A stretch of 64,000 nt of DNA, taken from NCBI RefSeq assembly GCF_011752045.1, contig NZ_JAAKXW010000001.1, positions 992,001 through 1,056,000 on the forward strand. The letters are read 5' to 3'. The first letter of the stretch is position 1. Every line of letters starts with the position of its first letter. Under the pieces are notes generated by a model, which was given only the letters and a program-made list of their open reading frames with translations, ran no database searches and was not told the origin of the DNA. Both the position numbers and the translations under genes were made by a program. Shown here piece after piece: positions 56,879 to 64,000 of this stretch. This stretch comes from Microbacterium hydrocarbonoxydans. Its GTDB lineage: Bacteria > Actinomycetota > Actinomycetes > Actinomycetales > Microbacteriaceae.

Positions 56879-57901
56879 ATGCTTCGTCTTGTCGGGATCC
56901 TGTTCACCGTGCTGCTCGCGATCGCGGCGGCGATCGTGGTGTGGCCCCAGTTCTTCCATCTCGAGCACACGTATCCCTTCGCGCAGGTGGTCGCGGTGCG
57001 CGGAGTGGTCCTCGTCGCGTTCCTCGCCATCGCCGTGCTCGCGCTGCTGCTCCTTCTGGCGCGCCCGCTGCGCGGCTTCGCGGCGTCCGTCCTCATCGTC
57101 GCGCTCCTCGGCGCCGGCGCGACGGGGGTCATCGGGCTCGCTCGCGGATTCGGCGGGAGCACCCTGCCCGCGGAGACGGAGCAGAGCATCCGCGTCCTGA
57201 CCTGGAACACGGCCGGCGAGGCCGTTCCGGCGGAGGTCGTCGCCGAGCAGATCCTCGCTCAGGGCGCCGACATCGTCGCGCTGCCGGAGACCACCGAGGC
57301 GGTCGGCGAGCAGATCGCCGTGATGCTCCGCGAGCAGGGTCATCCGATGTGGGTGCACCACGTCCAGTTCCGGCCCGACGTCGTCGACGGGCCGAAGTCG
57401 TGGCAGACAACCGTCCTCGTCTCCCCCGACCTCGGCGAGTACTCGGTCATCGAGTCGTCGCAGAACGGGTCCAGCAACACCGGGTCCGTGCCGAGCGCGG
57501 TGCTGATGCCGATCGACGGTTCCGGGCCGACGATCGTCGCGGTGCACGCCGTCGCGCCGCGGGTCGAGGAGATGGAGCTGTGGCGCAGCGACCTGCAGTG
57601 GATCGCCGATCAGTGCCCTGCCGGTGACTTCATCCTCGCCGGCGACTTCAACGCCACCGTCGACCACATGGCCCCGCTGGGCATCGACGGCGGCGACATG
57701 GGCTACTGCCGGGATGCCGCCTCGCGCACCGGCAACGGCGTCAGCGGCACCTGGCCGAGCTCCCTGCCCGCCCCGCTGGGCGTCCCCATCGACCACGTGA
57801 TGGCATCGGCGAACTGGACGCCGACCGGATCCGTGGTCCTCGACGACGCCGCCGGCAGCGATCACAGGGCACTCGTCGTGCAGCTGGAGCCCGCGGGCTG
57901 A
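56879..57901 (+). CDS. Membrane-anchored endonuclease/exonuclease/phosphatase (EEP) family protein, 340 aa
   Basis: Three N-terminal hydrophobic helices (residues ~3-22, ~38-60, ~66-88) precede an exported EEP domain. The domain has RVLTWNTAGEAVP (Asn of the metal site), DIVALPETTEAVG (catalytic Glu in PE), VAVHAVAPR, FILAGDFNATVDH (GDFN), and the final GSDHRALVV (Asp-His pair). All key residues of the phosphodiesterase fold are visible. The substrate could be DNA, RNA or a phospholipid outside the cell. Similar three-helix EEP proteins are common in actinobacteria. ATG 56879 is supported by the TAGGCT box. Confidence 0.9.
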   Translation: MLRLVGILFTVLLAIAAAIVVWPQFFHLEHTYPFAQVVAVRGVVLVAFLAIAVLALLLLLARPLRGFAASVLIVALLGAGATGVIGLARGFGGSTLPAETEQSIRVLTWNTAGEAVPAEVVAEQILAQGADIVALPETTEAVGEQIAVMLREQGHPMWVHHVQFRPDVVDGPKSWQTTVLVSPDLGEYSVIESSQNGSSNTGSVPSAVLMPIDGSGPTIVAVHAVAPRVEEMELWRSDLQWIADQCPAGDFILAGDFNATVDHMAPLGIDGGDMGYCRDAASRTGNGVSGTWPSSLPAPLGVPIDHVMASANWTPTGSVVLDDAAGSDHRALVVQLEPAG

Positions 57902-57956
57902 CGCCGCGGTCGTCGAGCGGGCGAGGCGAGACGAATCGCACCCGCCGTGCAGGTGA

Positions 57957-57962
57957 CAGACT
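57957..57962 (+). promoter_or_regulatory. Candidate -10 (CAGACT), aminopeptidase P start
   Basis: CAGACT, GGTGGG, ATG(57969). The spacing fits the leaderless pattern; the hexamer is one base off TAnnnT. Confidence 0.4.
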
Positions 57963-57968
57963 GGTGGG

Positions 57969-59393
57969 ATGAACACCGCAGAGCGCGACACGATCGCGGA
58001 GCCCGGAACCGACAAGGCCGTCGAGAACAGCACCACCAACCGGAAGCAGCCCTTCCCTCGTGGATTCCTCGACACGATCTCGACCGGATGGGCTGAGCGT
58101 CCGGAGTCGATGCCCGCGGCCCGGGCGCAGGCTCCGTTCGCCGCCGCCCGCCGCGCCGCCGTGTCGGCGGCGTTCCCCGGCAAGCGGCTGGTCATCCCGG
58201 CCGGCTCTCTCAAGCAGCGCAGCAACGACACGGACTACGTGTTCCGCGCGCACTCCGCATTCGCGCACCTCACCGGCTGGGCGTCGGATGCCGAGCCCGA
58301 CTCGGTGCTCGTGTTCGAGCCGACGGATGCCGGCCACGACGTCACCCTGTACTTCCGCGAGCGGGCCGACCGCACGACGACCGAGTTCTACGCCGACGCG
58401 ACGATCGGGGAGTTCTGGATCGGTCCGCGCCCGTCGCTCGCCGGCGTCGCCGCCGACCTGCAGATCGCGACCGCCCATCTCGACGACTTCGCCGCCGCCG
58501 AGGGCGAGCTCGTGCTCGGCGAGTCCGAGGAGCTGGACCGCTTCGTCTCCGAGCTCCGCCTCATCAAGGACGAGTTCGAGATCGCCGAGATGCGCCATGC
58601 CGTGGAGATCACGGCGAAGGGCTTCGACGACATCATCCGCTCGCTCCCCGAAGCCGTCGCGCACTCCCGCGGCGAGCGAGTGGTCGAGGGCGTGTTCCAC
58701 CGCCGCGCCCGGGAGGACGGCAACGGCGAGGGCTACGACACGATCGCGGCATCCGGCCCGCACGCCTGCTATCTGCACTGGACCCGCAACGACGGCACCG
58801 TCGTGCCGGGCGACCTCATCCTCGTGGACGCCGGCGTCGAGGCCGACAGCCTGTACACGGCCGACATCACCCGCACCCTCCCGGTGTCCGGCACGTTCAC
58901 GGACGTGCAGCGCCGCGTCTACGAGACGGTGCGCGAGGCCGCAGACGCCGCCTTCGCGGCCGCGCAGGTCGGCGTGCCGTTCCGCGAGGTCCACGGGGCG
59001 GCCATGAAGGTCATCGCCGCCCGCGTGGCCGAGTGGGGCCTCCTGCCGGTCACGGCGGAGGAGGCGCTGGACGCGGATGCCGGCGGTCAGCACCGCCGCT
59101 ACATGGTTCACGGCACCTCGCACCACCTCGGCATCGACGTGCACGACTGCGCGCAGGCCCGTCGCGAGATGTACTACGACGGCATCCTCGCCCCGGGAAT
59201 GGTGTTCACCATCGAGCCGGGCCTGTATTTCCAGATCGACGACCTGACCGTTCCCGCCGAGCTGCGCGGCATCGGCGTGCGCATCGAGGACGACATCCTG
59301 ATGACCGAGGACGGCCCGGTCAACCTGTCCGCAGGCATCCCCCGCACGGCCGACGAGGTCGAGGCGTGGATGGCGCGCGTGCAGAAGGGCTGA
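57969..59393 (+). CDS. pepP: Xaa-Pro aminopeptidase (aminopeptidase P, M24B), 474 aa
   Basis: A cytoplasmic metalloprotease that removes an N-terminal residue preceding proline. The N-terminal domain (to ~190) includes AGSLKQRSNDTDYVFRAHSA and HLTGW. The pita-bread catalytic domain has all five metal ligands: ILVDAGVE and YTADITRTLPVSG (two Asp), GTSHHLGIDVHD (His), FTIEPGLYF (Glu), and GVRIEDDILM (Glu). GYDTIAASGPHACYLHW carries the substrate histidine. The first ~45 residues are an extra basic tail. The length of 474 aa is normal for PepP of actinobacteria. Confidence 0.94.
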   Translation: MNTAERDTIAEPGTDKAVENSTTNRKQPFPRGFLDTISTGWAERPESMPAARAQAPFAAARRAAVSAAFPGKRLVIPAGSLKQRSNDTDYVFRAHSAFAHLTGWASDAEPDSVLVFEPTDAGHDVTLYFRERADRTTTEFYADATIGEFWIGPRPSLAGVAADLQIATAHLDDFAAAEGELVLGESEELDRFVSELRLIKDEFEIAEMRHAVEITAKGFDDIIRSLPEAVAHSRGERVVEGVFHRRAREDGNGEGYDTIAASGPHACYLHWTRNDGTVVPGDLILVDAGVEADSLYTADITRTLPVSGTFTDVQRRVYETVREAADAAFAAAQVGVPFREVHGAAMKVIAARVAEWGLLPVTAEEALDADAGGQHRRYMVHGTSHHLGIDVHDCAQARREMYYDGILAPGMVFTIEPGLYFQIDDLTVPAELRGIGVRIEDDILMTEDGPVNLSAGIPRTADEVEAWMARVQKG

Positions 59394-59473
59394 GTCCGTT
59401 CCGGCCGGCCCGCCGACTGCACGGGAACTCGACACGCCCGCCCGGCCGTCAGCCCGAAGGGCGGAGGCCGTCG

Positions 59474-59875
59474 CTATCCGGCGACGATCTCCGCCTTGAA
59501 CCCGTCGGCGTTCTCCAGCCACCCGGCGTAGTGATCGGGTCCGCCCGCGTGCGGGTATCGCTCGTGATACAGCGGACGCCAGCCGTGCGCCGCCGCCTCC
59601 GCCATGATCGCGTCCACCTCGGCACGGGAGCCGCCCCGGAACGCCAGGTGGTTCAGGCCGGGCCGACGACGGTCGTGCCCGCCGGCCGACAGGTTCGGGG
59701 AGGTCGTCAGAGTGACGTAGACGCCCTCCGCATCCCAGCTCTCGCCCTCCGGCCACTCCGCGATGCGCTCGAAGCCCACGCGGCCGAGCAGCCACCCCCA
59801 GGAGCGCGCGGCGCTCTCGAGGTCGGCGACCCAGATCTCGACGTGGTGCAGCCCCTTCATGCGTTCCCGTGTCAT
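59474..59875 (-). CDS. VOC (glyoxalase/bleomycin resistance) family protein, 133 aa
   Basis: A small vicinal-oxygen-chelate fold protein made of two beta-alpha-beta-beta-beta units. Metal-binding candidates are H in KGLHHVEIWVADLE, E in the second strand (AEWPEGESW), H in RPGLNHLAFRG and E in GFKAEIVAG. These are the usual four positions. The substrate class (glyoxalase, dioxygenase, antibiotic binding) cannot be determined. It is convergent with pepP (80-base gap) and precedes no clear operon partner; the C-S lyase gene lies 30 bases upstream on the same strand. Confidence 0.82.
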   Translation of the reverse strand: MTRERMKGLHHVEIWVADLESAARSWGWLLGRVGFERIAEWPEGESWDAEGVYVTLTTSPNLSAGGHDRRRPGLNHLAFRGGSRAEVDAIMAEAAAHGWRPLYHERYPHAGGPDHYAGWLENADGFKAEIVAG

Positions 59876-59881
59876 CCCGCC

Positions 59882-59887
59882 ATCCTC
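59882..59887 (-). promoter_or_regulatory. Candidate -10 (GAGGAT), VOC gene start
   Basis: GAGGAT, GGCGGG, ATG(59875) on the minus strand. The match to TAnnnT is poor; an AGGA-type ribosome site is an equally good reading. Confidence 0.3.
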
Positions 59888-59905
59888 GCAGGCGGATGGT
59901 GCCGC

Positions 59906-61090
59906 TCAGACCGTCGCGGCGACCCGCCGTCGCGCGAGCGCCGCAGCCATCTGCATCACTGCCTGCTCGATGACGGGGCGCGGCGTCGCCAGGATGAAGC
60001 GGAGGAAGCCGTCCCCGGCCGCTCCGCACGCGGTGCCGTCGGTCAATGCGACCCCGGCCTCCTTCAGGAAGAACTCCGCGGGCGAACCGTCGATGTCCAG
60101 CTCGCGCGCGTCCAGCCAGGCGATGTAGGTGCCCTCCGCGATCCGGTAGCCCATCGCCGGGATGTGCTCGGCGAGCAGTGCGGCGAGCAGCGTGCGGTTG
60201 CCGTCGAGGTAGGCATGGGTGTCGGCCAGCCAGTCCCGTCCGCGGTCGTACGCCGCGGTGTTCGCGACGATGCCGGGGTTGCTGGCCAGCAGCTCGTTGC
60301 GGGTCACGACCGGGGTGGCCCAGGTGGCGGCGTCGGCGTCGTTGCTGAGGATCACCTGCGCCGTCTTGAGTCCGGGGAGGTTCCAGGCCTTCGACGCGCT
60401 GGTGGACGTGATGGTGTGGCCGGCGGCCGCCGAGCTGATGCTCGCGTACGGGATGTGCCTGTGCGGGGCGAACACCAGCGGCGCATGGATCTCGTCGGAG
60501 AACACCCGCCCGCCGCGCCGCTCGACGACCTCGGACACGGCCAGGAGCTCGTCCCGGGTGAACACGCGCCCCACCGGGTTGTAGGGGTTGCACAGGATGA
60601 GCAGCCCGCCGCCGTCGGCGAACGCCCTGTCGATGCCCTCGAGATCGAAGACGTGGCGGCCGTCCTCCTCGATCAGGGGGACCTCGATGACCTCGCGGTC
60701 GTGCATGGGCGGGATCTTCAGGAACGGCATGTACGCGGGAGTCGGCAGGATCACCTTCGATCCCGGCCGGGTGAAATGGTCGATCGTGGCCCGCAGGGCG
60801 ATCAGCACGTCGCCGACGGGCCGGATGCGGGACGCCGGCACCTCCCAGCCGTAGGCGTCGCGCATCCAGCGCGAACACGACTCCGCCATCTCGTTCACGA
60901 GTGCGGGCGTCGGGTAGCCGACGAGTCTCCCGATCGATCCCACGAGCGCCTCGGTGACGGCCGGCGCGACGCCGAAATCCATCTCCGCGATGAAGGCGCC
61001 GATGGCCTCCGGGTGCGCCGACCACTTGAAGCTGCCGCTCCGGCGCAGCTCGTCGATGCCGATGGCGTCGTAGGGGTGTGAAGCGTTCAT
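59906..61090 (-). CDS. MalY/PatB-type PLP C-S lyase or aminotransferase, 394 aa
   Basis: A fold-type I PLP enzyme of the cystathionine beta-lyase (MalY/PatB) group. SGSFKWSAHPEAIGAFIAEMDF is the family opening, with W and the AxMDF motif. LILCNPYNPVGRVF has the NP(Y)NPVG asparagine, VFSDEIHAPLVF the pyridine aspartate, and TSTSASKAWNLPGLKTAQ the Schiff-base lysine. This motif set (FSDEIH, SASKxxNLxGL) separates it from true aminotransferases. Expected reaction: beta-elimination of cystathionine or related C-S compounds to pyruvate, ammonia and a thiol. ATG 61090 has GGAAG upstream. It follows the alpha/beta hydrolase gene by 15 bases, on one mRNA. Confidence 0.88.
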   Translation of the reverse strand: MNASHPYDAIGIDELRRSGSFKWSAHPEAIGAFIAEMDFGVAPAVTEALVGSIGRLVGYPTPALVNEMAESCSRWMRDAYGWEVPASRIRPVGDVLIALRATIDHFTRPGSKVILPTPAYMPFLKIPPMHDREVIEVPLIEEDGRHVFDLEGIDRAFADGGGLLILCNPYNPVGRVFTRDELLAVSEVVERRGGRVFSDEIHAPLVFAPHRHIPYASISSAAAGHTITSTSASKAWNLPGLKTAQVILSNDADAATWATPVVTRNELLASNPGIVANTAAYDRGRDWLADTHAYLDGNRTLLAALLAEHIPAMGYRIAEGTYIAWLDARELDIDGSPAEFFLKEAGVALTDGTACGAAGDGFLRFILATPRPVIEQAVMQMAAALARRRVAATV

Positions 61091-61105
61091 GACGCTTCCA
61101 TGGTC

Positions 61106-61765
61106 TCAGCGGGCTGCGAACTCCGACACGAATGTGACCAATGATGACCCCGCCTCGGATGCCGGGCGCTTCTGCCCCTTCACCTCGAAGGTGTGCCCGC
61201 CGCCCTCGATCCACACGACGGTCGCGTCCTGACAGGTCGCGACGACCTCCTCGAACTGCGAGATCGGCTGGATGAACGGGTCGTTCGTCCCCTCGATGAA
61301 CAGCTGCGGCACGGCGATCGCCGGCAGGTGCTCCGCGCGGGGCTTCTCCGGCTTCCCCGGCGCGTGCAGCGGATAGCCGAGGTACACGAGCCCGTCGACC
61401 TCGAGTCCCTCGGCGACGGCCATCGAAGCCATCCGGCCGCCGTACGACTTGCCTGCGGCCCAGATCGCGGCGCCGGGTTCCCTGGTGCGGGCGTGCTCCA
61501 CGACGGCACGCCAGGTCGCGATCGCGTGCGTGGCCGGGCCCGGCATCCGCCTCCCCTGCTCGACGTACGGGAAGTTGAACCGCAGGGTGGAGCAGCCGAG
61601 GTCGGCGAGCCCGTGGGCAAACCCGGTGAGGAACGGGTGATCCTTTCCCGCGCCGGCACCGTGGGCGATCACCACGGTCGCTCCGTTCGATCCCTGCCGC
61701 CAGTCGGCCGAGACCGTCACCGGGCCGGTGGGAAGCGCGACCTCGATCGCGACGGCCTCCTCCAT
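61106..61765 (-). CDS. Alpha/beta hydrolase (KANL3/Tex30-like), 219 aa
   Basis: A cytoplasmic serine hydrolase of the small dienelactone-hydrolase-like group. VVIAHGAGAGKDHPFLTGFA carries the oxyanion-hole region. The nucleophile elbow is WAAGKSYGGRMASM (serine in GKSYGG). The acid and histidine are in LFIEGTNDPFIQP and IEGGGHTFEV. The length is normal for this type. The substrate is unknown. Its start overlaps the stop of the stress-type membrane protein by one base (TGATG), so they are coupled, and the C-S lyase follows. Confidence 0.86.
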   Translation of the reverse strand: MEEAVAIEVALPTGPVTVSADWRQGSNGATVVIAHGAGAGKDHPFLTGFAHGLADLGCSTLRFNFPYVEQGRRMPGPATHAIATWRAVVEHARTREPGAAIWAAGKSYGGRMASMAVAEGLEVDGLVYLGYPLHAPGKPEKPRAEHLPAIAVPQLFIEGTNDPFIQPISQFEEVVATCQDATVVWIEGGGHTFEVKGQKRPASEAGSSLVTFVSEFAAR

Positions 61766-62466
61766 CAGGAGTTCTCGGCGGGCTTCTCCGGAGCGGGCTC
61801 CTCCGAGGCCGGCTCGGACTCGGGAGCCGCGACGGGCCCGGCATCCGACTGCGGCACCGGGTCCGCCGGACGGGGCGGGATCACGGGCTCCGCCGGCGTG
61901 GGCGCCGCCGGCGCCGTCTGCGCCGGCGTGCCGGCCGGGGTGATCCGCTCGCCGTAGCGCGGCGGCTCGTCGAGGTTCACGGGGGCGCGCGTCGCTGCCG
62001 GGCGCACCGCGCCGAGTGCCTGCCGCGCCTTCGCCAGCGAACCGGGGAGCACGGTGACCTCGTAGTGGTCGGCGGCGAACTGCGTGACGCTCGCGAAGTC
62101 GCGACGACGGCGCACGATCGCGTAGGTCACCAGGCTCAGCAGCATGCCGACCGCCACGCCGATGAACACGAAGCCCACGAACAGCTGGATCGGCACGTCC
62201 GGGTTGCCGAGAACCAGGATCGCGGAGAGGAACAGTCCGATCAGCACGCCGTTGATCGCGCCGGAGCGGGCGGCCGCCGCGTAGCCCAGCCGGCCCGTGA
62301 TCCGCTCCACCGTGCGCACGCTCTGCCCGATGATGGCGATGTCGCGGGCGGGCACCTCGGCAGCGATCAGCTTGGACACCGTCTTCTGCGCGCTCTCGTA
62401 GTCGCGCATCGATGCCACGATCTCGCCGGTGTCAGCGGAGTCGGCCGGACGATTAAGCATGCTCAT
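61765..62466 (-). CDS. General stress protein-like (YflT/GSP17M domain) membrane protein, 233 aa
   Basis: The N-terminal ~55 residues match the YflT/GSP17M 'heat-induced stress' domain (VASMRDYESAQKTVSKLIAA with VPARDIAIIGQSVRTVER). Two membrane helices follow (SGAINGVLIGLFLSAILVLG and IQLFVGFVFIGVAVGMLLSL). A short soluble segment is next, and the tail of ~85 residues is rich in Pro, Ala and Glu. Such proteins are common in actinobacteria; function unknown. ATG 62466 was chosen; another ATG lies six bases downstream. AAGAAT six bases upstream suggests a leaderless start. Confidence 0.8.
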   Translation of the reverse strand: MSMLNRPADSADTGEIVASMRDYESAQKTVSKLIAAEVPARDIAIIGQSVRTVERITGRLGYAAAARSGAINGVLIGLFLSAILVLGNPDVPIQLFVGFVFIGVAVGMLLSLVTYAIVRRRRDFASVTQFAADHYEVTVLPGSLAKARQALGAVRPAATRAPVNLDEPPRYGERITPAGTPAQTAPAAPTPAEPVIPPRPADPVPQSDAGPVAAPESEPASEEPAPEKPAENS

Positions 62467-62472
62467 CCGGCC

Positions 62473-62478
62473 ATTCTT
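62473..62478 (-). promoter_or_regulatory. Candidate -10 (AAGAAT), stress-protein gene start
   Basis: AAGAAT, GGCCGG, ATG(62466) on the minus strand. Its divergent counterpart is TACGCT at 62541. Confidence 0.35.
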
Positions 62479-62540
62479 CCATGCCCGCCGATGACCTGTC
62501 CGAGAGTGCGGCACTGGGGTTCCCCGCGGATGCCGCGCAC

Positions 62541-62546
62541 TACGCT
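62541..62546 (+). promoter_or_regulatory. Candidate -10 (TACGCT), MgtE-N/CBS gene start
   Basis: TACGCT, GGAGGG, GTG(62553). It fixes the start at 62553; an ATG frame upstream at 62481 would place the promoter inside the coding region. Confidence 0.5.
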
Positions 62547-62552
62547 GGAGGG

Positions 62553-63818
62553 GTGAGCACACAACGGGTATTCGCCGCGCGCCTCGCCGGGTGCGCCGTC
62601 TTCGACCCCGTGGGCGACCGGCTCGGCAAGGTCCGTGACGTCGTCATCGTGTACCGAAGTACCGCCGCTCCCCGCGTCATCGGCCTGGTCGTGGAGATTC
62701 CGGGCCGCCGCCAGGTGTTCCTCTCGATCGGACGCGTCACGTCCATCCGCGCCGGGCAGGTCATCACCACCGGCCTCATCAACGTGCGGCGCTTCTCCCC
62801 GCGCGCCGGCGAGGTGCGGGTGCTGGCCGAGCTCCTCGGCCGCCGGGTGAGCCTCGTGGACGGCAGCGGCACGGCCGTCATCGAGGACGTCGCCATCGAA
62901 CCGAACCGGCTCGGAGAGTGGGCCATCAGCCAGCTTTTCCTGCGCCGCCCGAAGACCAGCGCCTCGCCCTTCGCGAAGGGCCCCACGACCTTCGCTGCCT
63001 GGAACGAGGTCTCGGAGCAGCGCGCGCCCGGCGAGTCGCAGTCCGCTGAGCAGCTCGTCGCCTCGTACTCCGAGCTGCACGCCGCCGACCTCGCCAACAC
63101 CCTCCTCGATCTGCCGCAGCAGCGACTGCTGGAAGTCGCAGAGGAGCTCCCGGATGACCGGCTCGCCGACGCGCTCGAGGAGATGCCGGAAGACGAGCAG
63201 GTGCACATCCTCGACCGGCTCGGCGACGAGCGCGCGGCCGACGTGCTCGATCAGATGGAGCCGGACGACGCCGCCGACCTCCTCGCCCAGCTCCCGCCGA
63301 GCCGCCTCGAGCAGCTCCTGGAGCTGATGGAGCCGGAAGAGGCCGAAGACGTCCGGATGCTGCTCCGCTACGGCCCGGACACGGCCGGCGGTCTGATGAC
63401 GCCGGAGCCGATCATCCTCTCCGCCGACGCCACGGTCGCCGAGGCCCTCGCCCTGATCCGCCGGCACGAGCTGCACCCCGCCCTCGCCGCCGCCGTGTTC
63501 GTGACCCTGCCGCCGTTCGAGACCCCGACCGGCCGTCTCCTCGGCGTCGTGCACTTCCAGCGGATGCTGCGCTACCCGCCGCACGAGCGGCTCGGCGCGA
63601 TCGTCGACGACAGCCTCGAGCCGGTCCCGGTGACGGCATCCGCCGCCGAGGTGGCGCGGATGCTCGCGAGCTACGATCTCGTCTCGCTCCCGGTGATCGA
63701 TGCCGCACATCGTCTCGTCGGCGCGGTGAGCGTCGACGACGTGCTCGACTACCTCCTGCCCGATGACTGGCGCAGCCACGACGACAGTGACGAGAACGCC
63801 CCGAAGGAGGTGCGCTGA
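62553..63818 (+). CDS. Soluble PRC-barrel + MgtE_N + CBS protein, 421 aa
   Basis: A magnesium-sensor-like protein without a transporter domain. Residues ~1-100 form a PRC-barrel-type region (GCAVFDPVGDRLGKVRDVVI, VIGLVVEIPGRRQVFL). Residues ~165-275 are a MgtE N-terminal superhelix (LHAADLANTLLDLPQQRLLE, EMPEDEQVHILDRLGDERAA, MEPDDAADLLAQLP). Two CBS motifs follow (MTPEPIILSADATVAEALAL, VPVTASAAEVARMLASYDLV). No membrane helix is present, while MgtE continues with five. The next gene, overlapping by one base, starts a DUF1003 membrane protein, so the pair may form a split system. Similar pairs occur in actinobacteria. Confidence 0.88.
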   Translation: MSTQRVFAARLAGCAVFDPVGDRLGKVRDVVIVYRSTAAPRVIGLVVEIPGRRQVFLSIGRVTSIRAGQVITTGLINVRRFSPRAGEVRVLAELLGRRVSLVDGSGTAVIEDVAIEPNRLGEWAISQLFLRRPKTSASPFAKGPTTFAAWNEVSEQRAPGESQSAEQLVASYSELHAADLANTLLDLPQQRLLEVAEELPDDRLADALEEMPEDEQVHILDRLGDERAADVLDQMEPDDAADLLAQLPPSRLEQLLELMEPEEAEDVRMLLRYGPDTAGGLMTPEPIILSADATVAEALALIRRHELHPALAAAVFVTLPPFETPTGRLLGVVHFQRMLRYPPHERLGAIVDDSLEPVPVTASAAEVARMLASYDLVSLPVIDAAHRLVGAVSVDDVLDYLLPDDWRSHDDSDENAPKEVR

Positions 63819-64000
63819 TGGCACGCTCGCCCCGCCTCGACGCGCCCCTCGGCCGCGGCGCGACGCGCCCCCGGGCGAGCTCCCGCGACCGCTTCGGGCG
63901 GTTCACGGAGTGGGTGGCCCGCGCCATGGGCACGCCGGCGTTCCTGGTGATCCTCAGCCTGTTCTGCATCCTCTGGATCACCTGGAACACGCTCATGCCG
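63818..64000 (+). CDS. DUF1003 membrane protein, N-terminus only (runs off the window)
   Basis: 61 codons from the ATG at 63818, overlapping the MgtE_N/CBS stop as TGATG. A basic N-terminal tail (LDAPLGRGATRPRASSRDR) leads to FTEWVARAMGTPAFLVILSL and CILWITWNTLMP, the first membrane helix of DUF1003. The 'GT(P/W)xFL' and 'WI..N' features are typical. The rest is outside the window. DUF1003 proteins usually have two helices and an unknown function; the tight coupling with the magnesium-sensor-like protein suggests a joint role. Confidence 0.82.
   Translation, partial: MARSPRLDAPLGRGATRPRASSRDRFGRFTEWVARAMGTPAFLVILSLFCILWITWNTLMP

Noticed and set aside
57902..57968. Riboswitch or structured leader before pepP
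   Set aside because: The gap is 67 bases with no stable conserved structure, and the CAGACT box next to the ATG leaves almost no leader.
57741..61844. A 1,367-codon open frame on the minus strand
   Set aside because: It runs antisense to aminopeptidase P and out of frame through the VOC, C-S lyase and hydrolase genes; composition is Arg/Pro/Gly-rich with no motif.
1..64000. Mobile elements, prophage or genomic-island boundaries
   Set aside because: I found no transposase, integrase, phage structural gene or flanking att-like repeat. The tRNA-fMet pair has no integrase beside it, and its 79-base direct repeat is explained by the tRNA genes themselves.

Overview
The window is high-GC DNA from an actinobacterium, most likely Microbacteriaceae and probably Microbacterium. 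This rests on the protein families present, the frequent GTG starts, the short intergenic gaps, and a gene block that I recall as conserved with mycobacteria (UPF0182, PDZ-Lon, DUF2342, cyclodehydratase-like, UvrD2, NudC, AdnB/AdnA, DUF3107, ferritin-like, DEAD helicase; around Rv3193c-Rv3211 in M. tuberculosis). I see no insertion sequence, prophage, CRISPR array or rRNA operon.

Region 1 (1-15.3 kb, all minus strand) is a surface-polysaccharide operon read from 15228 towards base 1 and beyond the window. In transcription order: a Wzm/Wzt-type ABC exporter, a large DUF6541 membrane protein, a GT2/DUF2304 pair, a GT4, a three-gene cassette for a 2,3-diacetamido sugar (acetyltransferase, PLP aminotransferase, Gfo/Idh dehydrogenase), another glycosyltransferase, a one-polypeptide ABC flippase, and four more glycosyltransferases. 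Most junctions are 1-4 base stop/start overlaps.

Region 2 (15.3-29.8 kb) continues the cell-envelope theme: a secreted triple cell-wall-binding-repeat-2 protein, a GT4, an LCP ligase, purE and purK, a bacterial PH-domain protein, birA, two tandem paralogous CDP-glycerol-type polymer transferases, a GT2, and two more TagB/TagF-type enzymes. Together regions 1 and 2 can make, export and attach an anionic or teichoic-acid-like glycopolymer.

Region 3 (29.8-38.5 kb) holds an HtrA-type protease, a class I aminotransferase, a nitrilase-family amidase, two identical initiator tRNA genes with their own terminators, a 458-base gene-free stretch, a UPF0182 protein and a PDZ-Lon membrane protease.

Region 4 (38.6-55.9 kb) is the conserved actinobacterial block: DUF2342, a four-cysteine cyclodehydratase-like protein, a UvrD2-like helicase, NudC, a degenerate phosphotransferase, the AdnB/AdnA helicase-nuclease pair, DUF3107, a ferritin-like protein, a DEAD-box helicase and DUF817.

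Region 5 (55.9-64 kb) has PHP phosphoesterase, EEP-family hydrolase, aminopeptidase P, VOC protein, MalY-like C-S lyase, alpha/beta hydrolase, a general-stress-like membrane protein, a soluble PRC/MgtE-N/CBS protein, and the start of a DUF1003 gene.

The most striking regularity is at promoters. About twenty gene starts have a -10-like hexamer (TAnnnT or a close variant) ending only 6-8 bases before the start codon, which implies leaderless transcripts. I used it to choose several starts. At 29746-29795 such a promoter sits in the loop of a long hairpin that also looks like the upstream gene's terminator. Other odd points are long antiparallel coding overlaps, a degenerate kinase-like protein, and repeats in intergenic DNA. 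All family names come from reading the translated sequence; no database search was run.
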